From contig JAPLTE010000041.1 in NCBI GenBank assembly GCA_026398235.1, forward strand, positions 1 through 45,098: a stretch of DNA of 45,098 nucleotides, given 5' to 3'. The notes under the pieces are model-generated. The model had not been told where the DNA came from and made no database searches. It was given only the letters and a program-made list of their open reading frames with translations. The position numbers and the translations under genes are program-made. This stretch comes from Verrucomicrobiota bacterium. Lineage in GTDB: Bacteria > Verrucomicrobiota > Verrucomicrobiia > Chthoniobacterales > Chthoniobacteraceae. Positions 21,588-30,222 of this stretch are shown here, one piece after another (position 1 is the stretch's first letter; every line of letters starts with the position of its first letter).

Positions 21588-23342
21588 TCATTTTTTTGAC
21601 CGTTTGGCTGCAAGCACCGCTTCAATTTTTCCAAGCGGAAGCACATTCACCACGTCAGCCCGGGTCAGCCAGCCCTTGCGCGCCGCCTGCACCCCAAACC
21701 AGAGGTGCTTGAAGCCGCCAACGCTGTGCGCGTCGGGGTTGATCGCACAACGCACTCCTTTTTCTTTGGCGAGGGGCCACCAGCGCCAGTCCATGTCGAG
21801 CCGTTGCGGATTTCCGTTCAGCTCAATGATAGTCCCGGTCTGCGCCGCCGCCTCGATGACAGCCGGGATGTCGAGCGGATACGGTTTTCGGCTCAGCAGA
21901 AGGCGGCCTGTCATATGCCCGAGGATGGTGACGTAGGGATTTGAGATCGCCTTGAGGATGCGCTCGGTCATCTCCGCCTCGGGCAGGTTGAAGACCGAGT
22001 GGACGCTGGCCACCACATAGTCGAGCTGCGACAAGATCTCGTCCGAAAAATCGAGCGTGCCGTCTTTGAGGATGTCGCATTCGACCCCGGCGAAAAGACG
22101 GAACCCGTCTGCATAGGTGGCATTGAGTTCTTTGATGGCCTCGATCTGCGCCAGCAGTTGCGCCTCATGAAGGCCATGCGCCTGGTAAGAGCTTTTGGAA
22201 TGGTCGGCGATGCCGAGGTACTGCAACCCGAGCGCCTGCGCGGCGCGGGCCATCTCCTCCAGCGAATTGCGCCCGTCGCTCGCCGTCGTGTGGCAATGAA
22301 AGGTGCCGCGCAGGTTTTCCAAAGCAATCAAATCAGGCAGGGTATGGGACTCGGCGGCGGCAAATTCGCCCAGATTTTCGCGGAGTTCCGGCGGGATGTA
22401 ATCGAGCCCGAGCGCCCCATAGAGATCGCGCTCTTCCACGATCTCGGGAATCGGCTCCGGCTTGACGCGCCCCTCCTCCACCACCGAAAGCCGGTATTCG
22501 TTGAGCGACCAGCCGTGCTGGAGCGCCCGCCCGCGTAAGACGATGTTGTGCTCCTTGCTGCCGGTAAAATAGTTTAAGGCAAACGGAAATTGCGCGTTGC
22601 TCACCACGCGCAGATCGGCCTGCACGCCGTCCCGCAGCCGCACGCTGGATTTGGTCGCGCCACTGGCTATCACGCTTTGGACCAATGGATGCGTGGTGAA
22701 AAACTCGGTGACGTTCTCCGGACGCAGCGAGGCGACCACGAAATCGAGATCGTGCACCACCTCTTTGCGTCGACGATAACTGCCGGCGATGGCCGCCTGC
22801 GAAACATCCGGGTGGCCACGCAGATCGTCATAAAGCGCCTCTGCGGCTTCCGCCACATCGCCCAGCAGAAAACTCCCCGCCACACTCTGGCGCTGCTCGA
22901 TGGCTTGCAAAATGTTGGCCGCCGTTTTGGCTCCAAACCCGCTCAGGGCCGCAACGCGCCCGTCCTTGCACCCGGCTTCCAGTTCTTCGAGCGTGGCGAT
23001 CCCAAGCTTGTCGTAGACGGCGCGGATTTTCTTGGGCCCAACCCCCATCAACTCGAACAGGACAAAGATCCCCGGTGGAAACTCCGCTTTGAGCTCCTCG
23101 TAATACGGCAGATGGCCCGTCTGGATGAGCAGCGCGATTTTTTCCGCGATCGCCGCGCCGATGCCGGGGATTTCCGTAAGCCGTCCTTCATTCGCAGCCG
23201 CTTCGAGATTTCCCGAATAGGTCTCCACCGCGCGAGCGGCGTTTTGGTACGCGCGAATCTTGAACGGGTTCTCCCCCTTCAACTCCAAAAGTTGCGTGAT
23301 CGCCTCCAGAACCGCAGCCACCTCGTCCTTCGTCATGCTCAT
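21588..23342 (-). CDS. polX: DNA polymerase/3'-5' exonuclease PolX
   Basis: 584 residues from ATG 23342 (an upstream TTG at 23348 is in frame). Three parts in order: an N-terminal 8-kDa/HhH domain (KGENPFKIRAYQNAARAVE; GVGPKKIRAVYDKLG; GFGAKTAANILQA), a family X polymerase palm (GSYRRRKEVVHDLDFVVAS with the DxD metal pair, then QADLRVV), and a C-terminal PHP domain with its metal-binding HCHTTASDG, GIADHS, ASVHSV, GHMTGRL and DAHSVGG motifs. It fills gaps in base-excision repair and proofreads through the PHP part. All catalytic residues look intact. Length (about 570-585) is typical. Confidence 0.95.
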   Translation of the reverse strand: MSMTKDEVAAVLEAITQLLELKGENPFKIRAYQNAARAVETYSGNLEAAANEGRLTEIPGIGAAIAEKIALLIQTGHLPYYEELKAEFPPGIFVLFELMGVGPKKIRAVYDKLGIATLEELEAGCKDGRVAALSGFGAKTAANILQAIEQRQSVAGSFLLGDVAEAAEALYDDLRGHPDVSQAAIAGSYRRRKEVVHDLDFVVASLRPENVTEFFTTHPLVQSVIASGATKSSVRLRDGVQADLRVVSNAQFPFALNYFTGSKEHNIVLRGRALQHGWSLNEYRLSVVEEGRVKPEPIPEIVEERDLYGALGLDYIPPELRENLGEFAAAESHTLPDLIALENLRGTFHCHTTASDGRNSLEEMARAAQALGLQYLGIADHSKSSYQAHGLHEAQLLAQIEAIKELNATYADGFRLFAGVECDILKDGTLDFSDEILSQLDYVVASVHSVFNLPEAEMTERILKAISNPYVTILGHMTGRLLLSRKPYPLDIPAVIEAAAQTGTIIELNGNPQRLDMDWRWWPLAKEKGVRCAINPDAHSVGGFKHLWFGVQAARKGWLTRADVVNVLPLGKIEAVLAAKRSKK

Positions 23343-23410
23343 AAGCAAAGCCTAACCACCTGCTGGAGTGGGCGCAAGCCGGGTGTAACCCGGGCTCACC
23401 CCATCCAAGA

Positions 23411-23475
23411 AAATCAGGAACTCAGGAACTCAGGAAAAAGCTGTTGTTCCTTTTCCTGATTTCCTGAGTTCCAGA
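23411..23475. repeat. GGAACTCAG/CTGAGTTCC inverted repeat (R4) in the polX-DUF4340 gap
   Basis: The left arm has three near-tandem CAGGAA words from 23414; the right arm TTTCCTGAGTTCCAGAT ends at 23476. The two arms are largely complementary around CTGTTGTTCC. A fuller version brackets the R2 hairpin at 27547-27695, and a compound version is at 39899-40038. Confidence 0.65.
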
Positions 23476-23480
23476 TAGAT

Positions 23481-25241
23481 TTATTCCGGCGCGACCAGCG
23501 GCAGGCGCAAGGCGCTCGCGTCGGGGGCGGCGAGCCGGAACACACCGGTGTCTCCATCGATCATCCCGAGACAACTCCCGTCGGAAGCGGGCGCGCCAAG
23601 GAGCACCTTGTGCGATTTGCCGTGGGCGTCCTTGAATTCCAGAACTTCTGACGCAACCAGCGGCCCTGCTTCCGCCGTCCATTGCATCGCTTTGAGAGCC
23701 GCCAAAGTGTTCACGAGGCTTTGGATGTTCACCGGGTTGAGTTTACCAGGGGTTGATCCTTCTTCAGCAATCCATTGATTCTCTTTGAATGCCAGCGAGA
23801 CCCGCGGAATCCCATCGCTCAAGTGCGTCACCTCCAATGTCGTGATCTCTGATGGTTTGAAATGGAACAGGGAAAGTGCGCGCCATTCCACCGCGTTCAC
23901 GCTGATTTCCGAAAGCGCCGATCTGTCCACCGAAACGATAAAAGTTTCATCCTCCAAGCGCGCATAGACGATCTCCCCTTCGGTTTTGCCAAATGCGAGC
24001 GTGAGAATCGGCATCTCCCCGGCATTGGCTTCGGCGGTATTCTCGGAGGCGTACGAGGAAAAGGTCACGCGTAATTGAGGCTGATCAAAACCGTATTTCT
24101 CCAGATCCGAAGCAATGTCGGTGACGAATGCTTCGATTTTGCGTGTTTGCAGTTCTTTCACGAATTGCAGCACCTTGGCCTTGTTGGCTGGCGCGTTCTG
24201 GCCCCTCAAAATCCACTCTTCACGGTTGCGCTGCAAAAGGATCGGCACATGCCCCGCAGGTTGCAGGGTGATCCGGTCCACATAATCCAGATCGAGGCGC
24301 AGCAACCGCTGGTCGCGCAAGGCGTTGGGGTGAAGGGAGAGGATGTTCTCGGATTCTTTCGGCAGCAGGCAGACCGCGCTGCGGTTGGAGAAACGGGCGT
24401 AAACGCCGCCGGTTTTTTCGTCTCGTGCGCCGATTTCCAATACCACGGGCTGCGGGTTGTGCAAACGGGTAAAGGTGACGGTGCCGCGCGGTTCGCTCAA
24501 ACCGTAGCTGTTCAAATTGGCGCTGTTTTCCGGCAGAAACACCGCGATTTGCGTGTGCAAAACGCTGTTCAAAAAGGCAGTCACCCGGACATCGTCCGCG
24601 CGGGCGTGGAGCGGCTTGACCACCCCCCACCTCCCCCCCTCCATCGCAAGCCCGATCTCGCCTGCCGCCGTTTTGACCGCGACCTTTGCAACCTCGGCGG
24701 AATCGAAATCCGCCAATTGGGGGTCGCGAAATTCGTCGGGCTTGCGGACGATCCCATTGCGCAGATCGGTCCCCGCGATGGATACGTTATTGGTTCCCTC
24801 CAGCCGCACATACATTTTGCCTTCCACGGCGGTCTCCTTGCCGAAAAGAAGGGTGGCGGGCATGTCGGGTCCGAGGAGCTTGAGGCGAATGGAGCTTTTG
24901 TTGACCCCGAACGCTTTCAACTGCTGCTTGTCTGCAACCAAGCTGCCGGGCTCTCTTTGTAGCGCCTCGCAGCGGGCGAGGATTTCTTGGATCGCCTTCG
25001 TATCGGCCCGGTCTTTCACCGGAGCTTCCATGACCCACTGGCTGCCCCGTTTACGAAGCTGCACCTTGTCTTCGTTGCTGAAAATATCGATTCCTTCGAC
25101 GCTGTTGCGGTCAAAGAGAAGCACGTAGCGCTCACGGTCGGCGGCCTGCCAGCTCTTGGGCTGTTTGCGTTCGTACAGGGCAATGAACCCCAGGAGCAAA
25201 CCGGCGAGGGCAATCAAAAGAAGCGTCGTTTTTGTGCTCAT
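23481..25241 (-). CDS. DUF4340 domain protein of the Gld-like ABC operon
   Basis: 586 residues: an N-terminal membrane anchor (TTLLLIALAGLLLGFIALYE, residues about 5-24) and a large extracytoplasmic part with repeated beta-rich segments carrying the DUF4340 pattern (WVMEAPVKDRADTKAIQEIL near 69-88, and WIAEEG, ...NIQSLVNTLAALKAMQW near the C-terminus; two or three copies). It starts 6 bases after the GldG stop, so it is co-transcribed. In genomes with this operon the DUF4340 protein follows GldG; its role is unknown. It may complete the periplasmic arm of the transporter. Stop near the R4 repeat. Confidence 0.88.
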   Translation of the reverse strand: MSTKTTLLLIALAGLLLGFIALYERKQPKSWQAADRERYVLLFDRNSVEGIDIFSNEDKVQLRKRGSQWVMEAPVKDRADTKAIQEILARCEALQREPGSLVADKQQLKAFGVNKSSIRLKLLGPDMPATLLFGKETAVEGKMYVRLEGTNNVSIAGTDLRNGIVRKPDEFRDPQLADFDSAEVAKVAVKTAAGEIGLAMEGGRWGVVKPLHARADDVRVTAFLNSVLHTQIAVFLPENSANLNSYGLSEPRGTVTFTRLHNPQPVVLEIGARDEKTGGVYARFSNRSAVCLLPKESENILSLHPNALRDQRLLRLDLDYVDRITLQPAGHVPILLQRNREEWILRGQNAPANKAKVLQFVKELQTRKIEAFVTDIASDLEKYGFDQPQLRVTFSSYASENTAEANAGEMPILTLAFGKTEGEIVYARLEDETFIVSVDRSALSEISVNAVEWRALSLFHFKPSEITTLEVTHLSDGIPRVSLAFKENQWIAEEGSTPGKLNPVNIQSLVNTLAALKAMQWTAEAGPLVASEVLEFKDAHGKSHKVLLGAPASDGSCLGMIDGDTGVFRLAAPDASALRLPLVAPE

Positions 25242-25247
25242 GATCTT

Positions 25248-26732
25248 CTAACGCCTGCGCTTGAGCCAGACGACAAACCCAAGCGCGCCCACGCTTCCGG
25301 GAATGGCGACCATCACCAGCAAGGCAATCAAGCCGAGTTGGGATTCCGTCAAATTCAGCGAAAGGTTGTGCGCCGCTTTCGGAGCGATGCCGATGATTTC
25401 CTCCCGGTTGAGCAGCCAATTGAGACCGTTCAAGACAAAATCCATATCGGCTTCCGTGATGGTTTCGTTGGATAGAAATGCAGAGGAACCCATGACGATG
25501 AGACGCGAGGAATCGACCCGCAGGCGGTCGTCGCTTACGGCTCCCTTTTCAGCGGAAGCGGCGACGATCGGGTCGATGTGATCTTCTTTGGGGTCGAAAT
25601 AAACTCCCTTTTCCATTCCTTCCGCGTAACGGGTCTCGCCCCAGAACCCTTTGGACGCCTGGAGGAGCGGTTGGAGTTTGAGAGCGGCCGCCTTGCCGCG
25701 CTCGGCATCAAGGGTCAGTGATTGGGTGGGTCCGCCCACCAAACGCGCGGTCACGTTGTTCAGGCGTTTGGTGATGGGTGAGCCGGGCACAAAATCGCCG
25801 GTGATCTCTTTGAGAATCCCGCGCACCACCCCGGTCGCCAGCCGCACAGGCATGGTGCGCAATACCCGGTCGTCATTGACGACGATCCCCAACTCGGCCA
25901 AAAACGCGCACAGGTTCGGCGTGGCCGTGCCGGGTTCCAGGAACACAAACAGCCGTCCCGGTTTTTCCCGTTTGGCCCAATAGGCGCGCAATGCCACGAG
26001 CTCGAGATCGGAGAAATCGTATTTGGGCGCGATGATAAAGAGCGCCTTGGCCTCCGGCGGCACCAACTCCACGTCGGTGAGCTTGAGCGGGTCGATCTTG
26101 ATGTTCTGCCGCTCGATGAATGCTTTCAAGCCGCTCAATTGAGGATCGGCATCCAGAGCGGTTTCCCCGTGTCCGGAGATGCTGTAGATATGGTTGGAAC
26201 CCGTCTCGGTGATTTCCATGAGCGCACTCGTCATCGCCTGTTCACCCTTGAACGTCTTCAGCCTCGGCTTGTCCAGGAGGTTGAGCGACGGCTCATACTC
26301 CGCCATTTCCGCCGCGCTCACAAATTGCGTGCGCCCCTCGTAATCGACGATCACGACATTGTCGTTCTCGCGCAGCTTGTATTGGGTGGCGATCTCGCGC
26401 GCGCGGCTCATCGCTAAAAACGGATCGACCACCTCCACGTCCACCATCTTTTTTGAGGCGTAGGCGTATTCATGAAGCAGGTTCACGGTATCCCGTGCGA
26501 TGGGCGAGCCGCCGGAAAAAAAGACGACGAGGTGCACCGGCTTTTTCAGGTTTGAAAGCACACGCTTGGACTGCGCGGAGAGGGTGTATTTTTGGTCGCG
26601 GGAAAAATCCCACCGTTTGTAGTGGTTGAACCCGAGGTAATTCGCGATCGCAAAGAGCAGCACGAAAAGGGCGGATTGAAGGAGGACATTCAAGCCGATC
26701 CTGCCGCGGGGAATGGAAGTGTGATTAGCCAT
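25248..26732 (-). CDS. GldG-like ABC transporter auxiliary protein
   Basis: 494 residues from ATG 26732. One N-terminal membrane helix (GLNVLLQSALFVLLFAIANYL, about 13-33, quoted in part), a periplasmic domain with the family pattern (YTLSAQSKRVLSNLKKPVHL, then VEVVDPFLA, then GHGETALDADPQLSGLKAF), and a C-terminal helix LIALLVMVAIPGSVGALGFVV. This is the ABC_transp_aux/GldG arrangement. In Bacteroidota GldG acts with GldA/GldF in gliding; in other phyla the homologous operon is of unknown function. The frame open to 27317 upstream overlaps the permease gene and is not used. The gap to the permease is 14 bases. Confidence 0.9.
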   Translation of the reverse strand: MANHTSIPRGRIGLNVLLQSALFVLLFAIANYLGFNHYKRWDFSRDQKYTLSAQSKRVLSNLKKPVHLVVFFSGGSPIARDTVNLLHEYAYASKKMVDVEVVDPFLAMSRAREIATQYKLRENDNVVIVDYEGRTQFVSAAEMAEYEPSLNLLDKPRLKTFKGEQAMTSALMEITETGSNHIYSISGHGETALDADPQLSGLKAFIERQNIKIDPLKLTDVELVPPEAKALFIIAPKYDFSDLELVALRAYWAKREKPGRLFVFLEPGTATPNLCAFLAELGIVVNDDRVLRTMPVRLATGVVRGILKEITGDFVPGSPITKRLNNVTARLVGGPTQSLTLDAERGKAAALKLQPLLQASKGFWGETRYAEGMEKGVYFDPKEDHIDPIVAASAEKGAVSDDRLRVDSSRLIVMGSSAFLSNETITEADMDFVLNGLNWLLNREEIIGIAPKAAHNLSLNLTESQLGLIALLVMVAIPGSVGALGFVVWLKRRR

Positions 26733-26746
26733 GCAAAAAGAGGTGC

Positions 26747-27502
26747 TTATGCTTTCCAACGGCGAAATTGGAAAACCTGGTGCGTCAAGAGGAGCATGAG
26801 CGCCGTGCCCGATCCGTAAAAGACAAAGCGCCGCGAATCGATCATCCCCTTGGAGAACTCGCCCATGTGCTCGAGCACCGAGCAATAGCTCGCGAACATG
26901 CGGAACTCGGGCGAAATATTCGGGGTGAAAAACGAGAGCAACCCGCCGAGGAAAAAGAAGGTGATCACACAGAAGGAGATCACGGCGGCCACCATTTGAT
27001 TTTGCGTCAAAGCCGAGGCGAAGCAGCCCACGGAAATGAAAAGCATCCCGGCCATGAGCAACTCGAGATAGCTGCCCCAGTAGGCCCCTGCCGCGCTGGC
27101 CGCGTCGGCTTTTGCCACCTGCTGGAAGATGACGAAATAAAGGAGCGTCGGCAGCCAGAGCACCATGTAGAAGACCAGCGCCCCGCCAAATTTGGCGAGC
27201 ACCACCTGCCAGTCGCGCACCGGCGCGGTCATCAAAGTCTCGATGGTGCCCATCTTGAATTCCTCGGAGAAGACGCGCATCGTGATGGGCGGGAAAATCA
27301 GGATGAACCCGATCCAAAACGGAATGGAATCAAAGAACGCCTCCACAATCGTGCGTTCCGTGGCGCCCCGGGAGAGAAACCCGACACCGCTGTAGAAGCA
27401 GAGCCCCGTGAGTCCCAGGAAAAAGCAGAGGACGACATACGCAATCGGCGAGTAGAAGCACGACTTCACTTCGCGGGAAAGTAGGGTGAGAAATTTGGTC
27501 AT
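26747..27502 (-). CDS. GldF-like ABC-2 permease
   Basis: 251 residues with six hydrophobic segments (for example SPIAYVVLCFFLGLTGLCFY, IGFILIFPPITMRVFSEEF, GGALVFYMVLWLPTLLYFVI, LMAGMLFISVGCFASAL, VISFCVITFFFLGGLLSFF). The cytoplasmic loop FSEEFKMGTIETLMTAPV is the conserved ABC-2 coupling motif. It sits between the ATPase and the GldG-like protein and should form the export channel. Start ATG 27502; about 200 bases of repeats separate it from the ATPase gene. Confidence 0.92.
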   Translation of the reverse strand: MTKFLTLLSREVKSCFYSPIAYVVLCFFLGLTGLCFYSGVGFLSRGATERTIVEAFFDSIPFWIGFILIFPPITMRVFSEEFKMGTIETLMTAPVRDWQVVLAKFGGALVFYMVLWLPTLLYFVIFQQVAKADAASAAGAYWGSYLELLMAGMLFISVGCFASALTQNQMVAAVISFCVITFFFLGGLLSFFTPNISPEFRMFASYCSVLEHMGEFSKGMIDSRRFVFYGSGTALMLLLTHQVFQFRRWKA

Positions 27503-27546
27503 GTTAAAGATTCAGGAAAACGGAAAGACATCCGCAGCAAAAACAA

Positions 27547-27695
27547 TCTGGAACTCAGGAACTCAGGAAAAAGAAAGGGAGAATTTGCGCTCCCCCGCTG
27601 CACCCCCCGTTCCCAATCAGGAGATTGGGAACGATTCCTCACACAAGTCTTCAAAACTGCGGGATTTCTGGTCATGAGTTCCTGAGTTCCAGATT
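27547..27695. repeat. Repeat R4 arms bracketing an R2 hairpin, inside the Gld-like operon
   Basis: The left arm starts TCTGGAACTCAGGAACTCAG at 27547; the right arm ends GAGTTCCTGAGTTCCAGA near 27693. Between them lies a perfect R2 hairpin, 27608-27633, arms CGTTCCCAATC/GATTGGGAACG, loop AGGA. The block lies between the ATPase and permease genes and may reduce read-through. Confidence 0.75.
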
Positions 27696-27700
27696 CTCTG

Positions 27701-28636
27701 TCAAACTTCATCGCCGAGGGTCAGTTCCACGAACACATCTTCGAGTGTGGCGCGACGGCGGGAAAGCTCGCGCACGGTCCAGCGGCGGTCGGTGGCCAGT
27801 CGCCAAAGAGCTTCACGGGGATCGGTGCGCGAATCGGTGCGCAATGTGAAAATCGTCCAGCCGTCCTCGGTTTCCATCGCCACTTCCTTCACGCCCGGAA
27901 GCTTCCCGATCTCCTCCACCCCGTTGTCCATCCCCACTTTGGCTTCGAGCCGGATTCCTCCGGCGGCCCGCATGGCGTTGACGAGGTTCTCCGGCGTATC
28001 GGCTGCTTCGATTTTTCCCCGGTTGATGATGACCACGCGGCTACAGGTCATTTCCACCTCCGGCAGGATATGCGTCGAGAGCAGAATCGTATGATGGCGG
28101 CCCAGGTTGCGGATCAAGTCGCGCACTTGCCGGATCTGGTTGGGATCAAGGCCGATCGTCGGTTCGTCCAAAATCAGCAGGTCAGGCGAGTGCAGGAGGG
28201 CATCGGCGAGGCCAACCCGCTGGCGGTACCCCTTGGAAAGCGTGCCAATGATCCGGTTCTCCACCTCTTTCAACGCACAAAGCTCCTTCACGTCGCCCAC
28301 CCGCTCGCGTTGGCGGGTGCCAGTAATCTCTTTGAGCGTGGCGCGGTAATTCAGATATTCCGTCACGCGCATGTCGGGATAAAGCGGCACATTTTCCGGC
28401 ATGTAGCCGAGGTGCTGTCGGGCCTGCATCGACTGGCTGAACACATCAAACCCGGCGATGGAAGCGCGCCCTGAAGTCGCCGGCATGTAGCTGGAAAGAA
28501 TGCGCATCGTCGTCGATTTGCCCGCGCCGTTGGGCCCTAAAAAGCCGACGATCTCCCCCTTTTCGACGTGAAAATTCAGGTCGTGGATCGCAGTCACGCC
28601 CGCGTAGCGTTTCGTCAGGTTCTCGACTTTTATCAT
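27701..28636 (-). CDS. GldA-like ABC transporter ATP-binding protein
   Basis: 311 residues from ATG 28636 (MIKVENLTKRYAG). Walker A GPNGAGKST at 34-42, signature LSKGYRQRVGLADAL at about 132-146, Walker B LLILDEPTIGLD, switch His LSTHILPEV. The C-terminal domain after residue 225 (IRLEAKVGMDN, then WTIFTLRTD) is the GldA/CcmA-type regulatory extension. It energises the permease encoded next. The frame open to 29149 passes through the divergent mtnA start and is not coding there. Confidence 0.93.
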   Translation of the reverse strand: MIKVENLTKRYAGVTAIHDLNFHVEKGEIVGFLGPNGAGKSTTMRILSSYMPATSGRASIAGFDVFSQSMQARQHLGYMPENVPLYPDMRVTEYLNYRATLKEITGTRQRERVGDVKELCALKEVENRIIGTLSKGYRQRVGLADALLHSPDLLILDEPTIGLDPNQIRQVRDLIRNLGRHHTILLSTHILPEVEMTCSRVVIINRGKIEAADTPENLVNAMRAAGGIRLEAKVGMDNGVEEIGKLPGVKEVAMETEDGWTIFTLRTDSRTDPREALWRLATDRRWTVRELSRRRATLEDVFVELTLGDEV

Positions 28637-28825
28637 GGAAATGGAGTGCCCCGGCGGTCTGTTCCCGACCGTCACCAAGGATTTGGCATACCTTACTAAA
28701 CTGGAATGCGCCCGGTTGCATGGAAATTTTTTCCACAAAATCAGGATTCCGGCATTTCCCCGGGAATGACCGCTGCGGTTCCGCATTGCGAGGCCCCCAG
28801 AGAACTGGCAGATTCGCCTCTCTCT

Positions 28826-29950
28826 ATGAACATCCAAGGCCAGCATTACCGGACCCTTTGGGTTAAAAAAGGGGACCGACGCATCGTGCAGATCATCGAC
28901 CAGCGGTTCCTGCCGCATCGGTTTGTGATTGAGGATTTGGCGACCGTGGATCAAGTGGCCGCCGCGATTCAAGAAATGCATATTCGCGGGGCGGGGCTCA
29001 TCGGGGCGACCGCCGGTTTTGGAATGTATATCGCCGCTCTGGAAGCCTGTCACGCGCACAGCTTCGATGGCCATCTGCAAGCGGCGGCACAACAACTCAA
29101 AGCCACGCGCCCGACGGCGGTCAACCTGGCGTGGGCGGTGGACCGGCAACTGGCCGCCATCACCAAAAGCACCTCTCCCGAGGAAAAAGTGGCGTTAACC
29201 TTCGCCACCGCCCAGGAGATCGCCGAGGAAGATGCAACCTATTGCCGGAGAATCGGCGAACACGGCCTCGCGCTCATCGAAGCGATCAGCCGGGCCAAGG
29301 GCGGAGCGCCCGTCCATGTGCTCACCCATTGCAACGCCGGGTGGCTCGCGTTTGTGGATTACGGTTCGGCCACCGCCCCCATCTACGCCGCGCACGACCG
29401 GGGCATCGCGGTTCATGTGTGGGTGGATGAAACGCGCCCACGCAGCCAGGGAGCCAAGTTGACGGCTTGGGAACTCGGCCAGCACGGGGTGCCGCACACG
29501 CTCATTGCCGACAACACCGGGGGCCATCTCATGCAGCACGGCATGGTCGATTTGGTGATTGTGGGAACCGATCGCACCACGCGCACGGGCGATGTGGCGA
29601 ACAAGATCGGCACGTATCTCAAAGCCTTGGCAGCGCAAGATAACAACGTGCCGTTTTACGTGGCCCTCCCCTCCTCTTCTTTCGATTGGAAGATGCGGGA
29701 CGGGGTGGCCGAAATCCCCATTGAAGAACGCGGCTCGCAAGAAGTGAAATATGCCGAAGGTTGGCTCGATGGCGCCCAGGTGGAGGTGCTCGTCGCGCCG
29801 GAAGGCAGCCCCGCCGCGAATTACGGATTCGACATCACGCCCAGTCGGCTCGTCACGGGACTCATCACCGAGCGGGGTCTTTGCAAAGCCAACGAGGAGA
29901 GCATCCTCGCGTTGTTCCCCGAAAAATCTGACACCGCTTCCAGTTCATAA
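28826..29950 (+). CDS. mtnA: S-methyl-5-thioribose-1-phosphate isomerase family protein
   Basis: 374 residues from ATG 28826. eIF2B/MtnA fold motifs: IRGAGLIGATAGFG (53-66), the catalytic Cys169 in LTHCNAGWLA, Asp249 in GTDRTTRTGDVANKIGTY (247-264), and the signature DETRPRSQGAKLTAWEL (201-217). It should interconvert an aldose-1-phosphate and its ketose form: methylthioribose-1-P to methylthioribulose-1-P in methionine salvage. The glycine-rich loop reads RGAG rather than the more usual RGAP, and no other methionine-salvage gene is in the window, so an MtnA paralogue acting on 5-deoxyribose-1-phosphate or another sugar is possible. Gene symbol is given for family, not proven substrate. It is divergent from the Gld-like operon. 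Confidence 0.82.
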   Translation: MNIQGQHYRTLWVKKGDRRIVQIIDQRFLPHRFVIEDLATVDQVAAAIQEMHIRGAGLIGATAGFGMYIAALEACHAHSFDGHLQAAAQQLKATRPTAVNLAWAVDRQLAAITKSTSPEEKVALTFATAQEIAEEDATYCRRIGEHGLALIEAISRAKGGAPVHVLTHCNAGWLAFVDYGSATAPIYAAHDRGIAVHVWVDETRPRSQGAKLTAWELGQHGVPHTLIADNTGGHLMQHGMVDLVIVGTDRTTRTGDVANKIGTYLKALAAQDNNVPFYVALPSSSFDWKMRDGVAEIPIEERGSQEVKYAEGWLDGAQVEVLVAPEGSPAANYGFDITPSRLVTGLITERGLCKANEESILALFPEKSDTASSS

Positions 29951-29983
29951 AGACCGTTTAAACCTGGCACCCTTGGCAGTTTA

Positions 29984-30177
29984 GACAGGATGAACAAGAT
30001 TTTCAGGATTTTCAGGATTACGTCCATAGTTCGGGGGACGCCTCGAGCATATGGAATTTCCTTTCCAAAAATCCTGTAAATCATGTTAATCCTGTTAATC
30101 CTGTCTAAAAAATAGTGAAGCTCCGCTGCTCACGAGAGCATGAAATAGGAGGAACCCCCTCCTGTTCATCCTGTCAA
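29984..30177. repeat. CAGGAT-type inverted repeat (R5) between mtnA and the protease gene
   Basis: TTTAGACAGGATGAACAAGA at about 29980-29999, followed by TTCAGGATTTTCAGGATTA, and a facing arm AATCCTGTTAATCCTGTCTA at about 30086-30105. A third short piece, CCTGTTCATCCTGTCAAT, is at 30160-30177. It fills most of the 272-base convergent gap; no gene is seen there. Confidence 0.65.
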
Positions 30178-30222
30178 TAAACGGTTCCTCTCAACGAGAA
30201 GTGGCATGAAGCGCCCCTGTTT

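Noticed and set aside
29984-30177. Possible CRISPR array from the repeated CAGGAT words
   Set aside because: The words are short, unevenly spaced and occur as inverted arms; there are no equal spacers and no cas genes.
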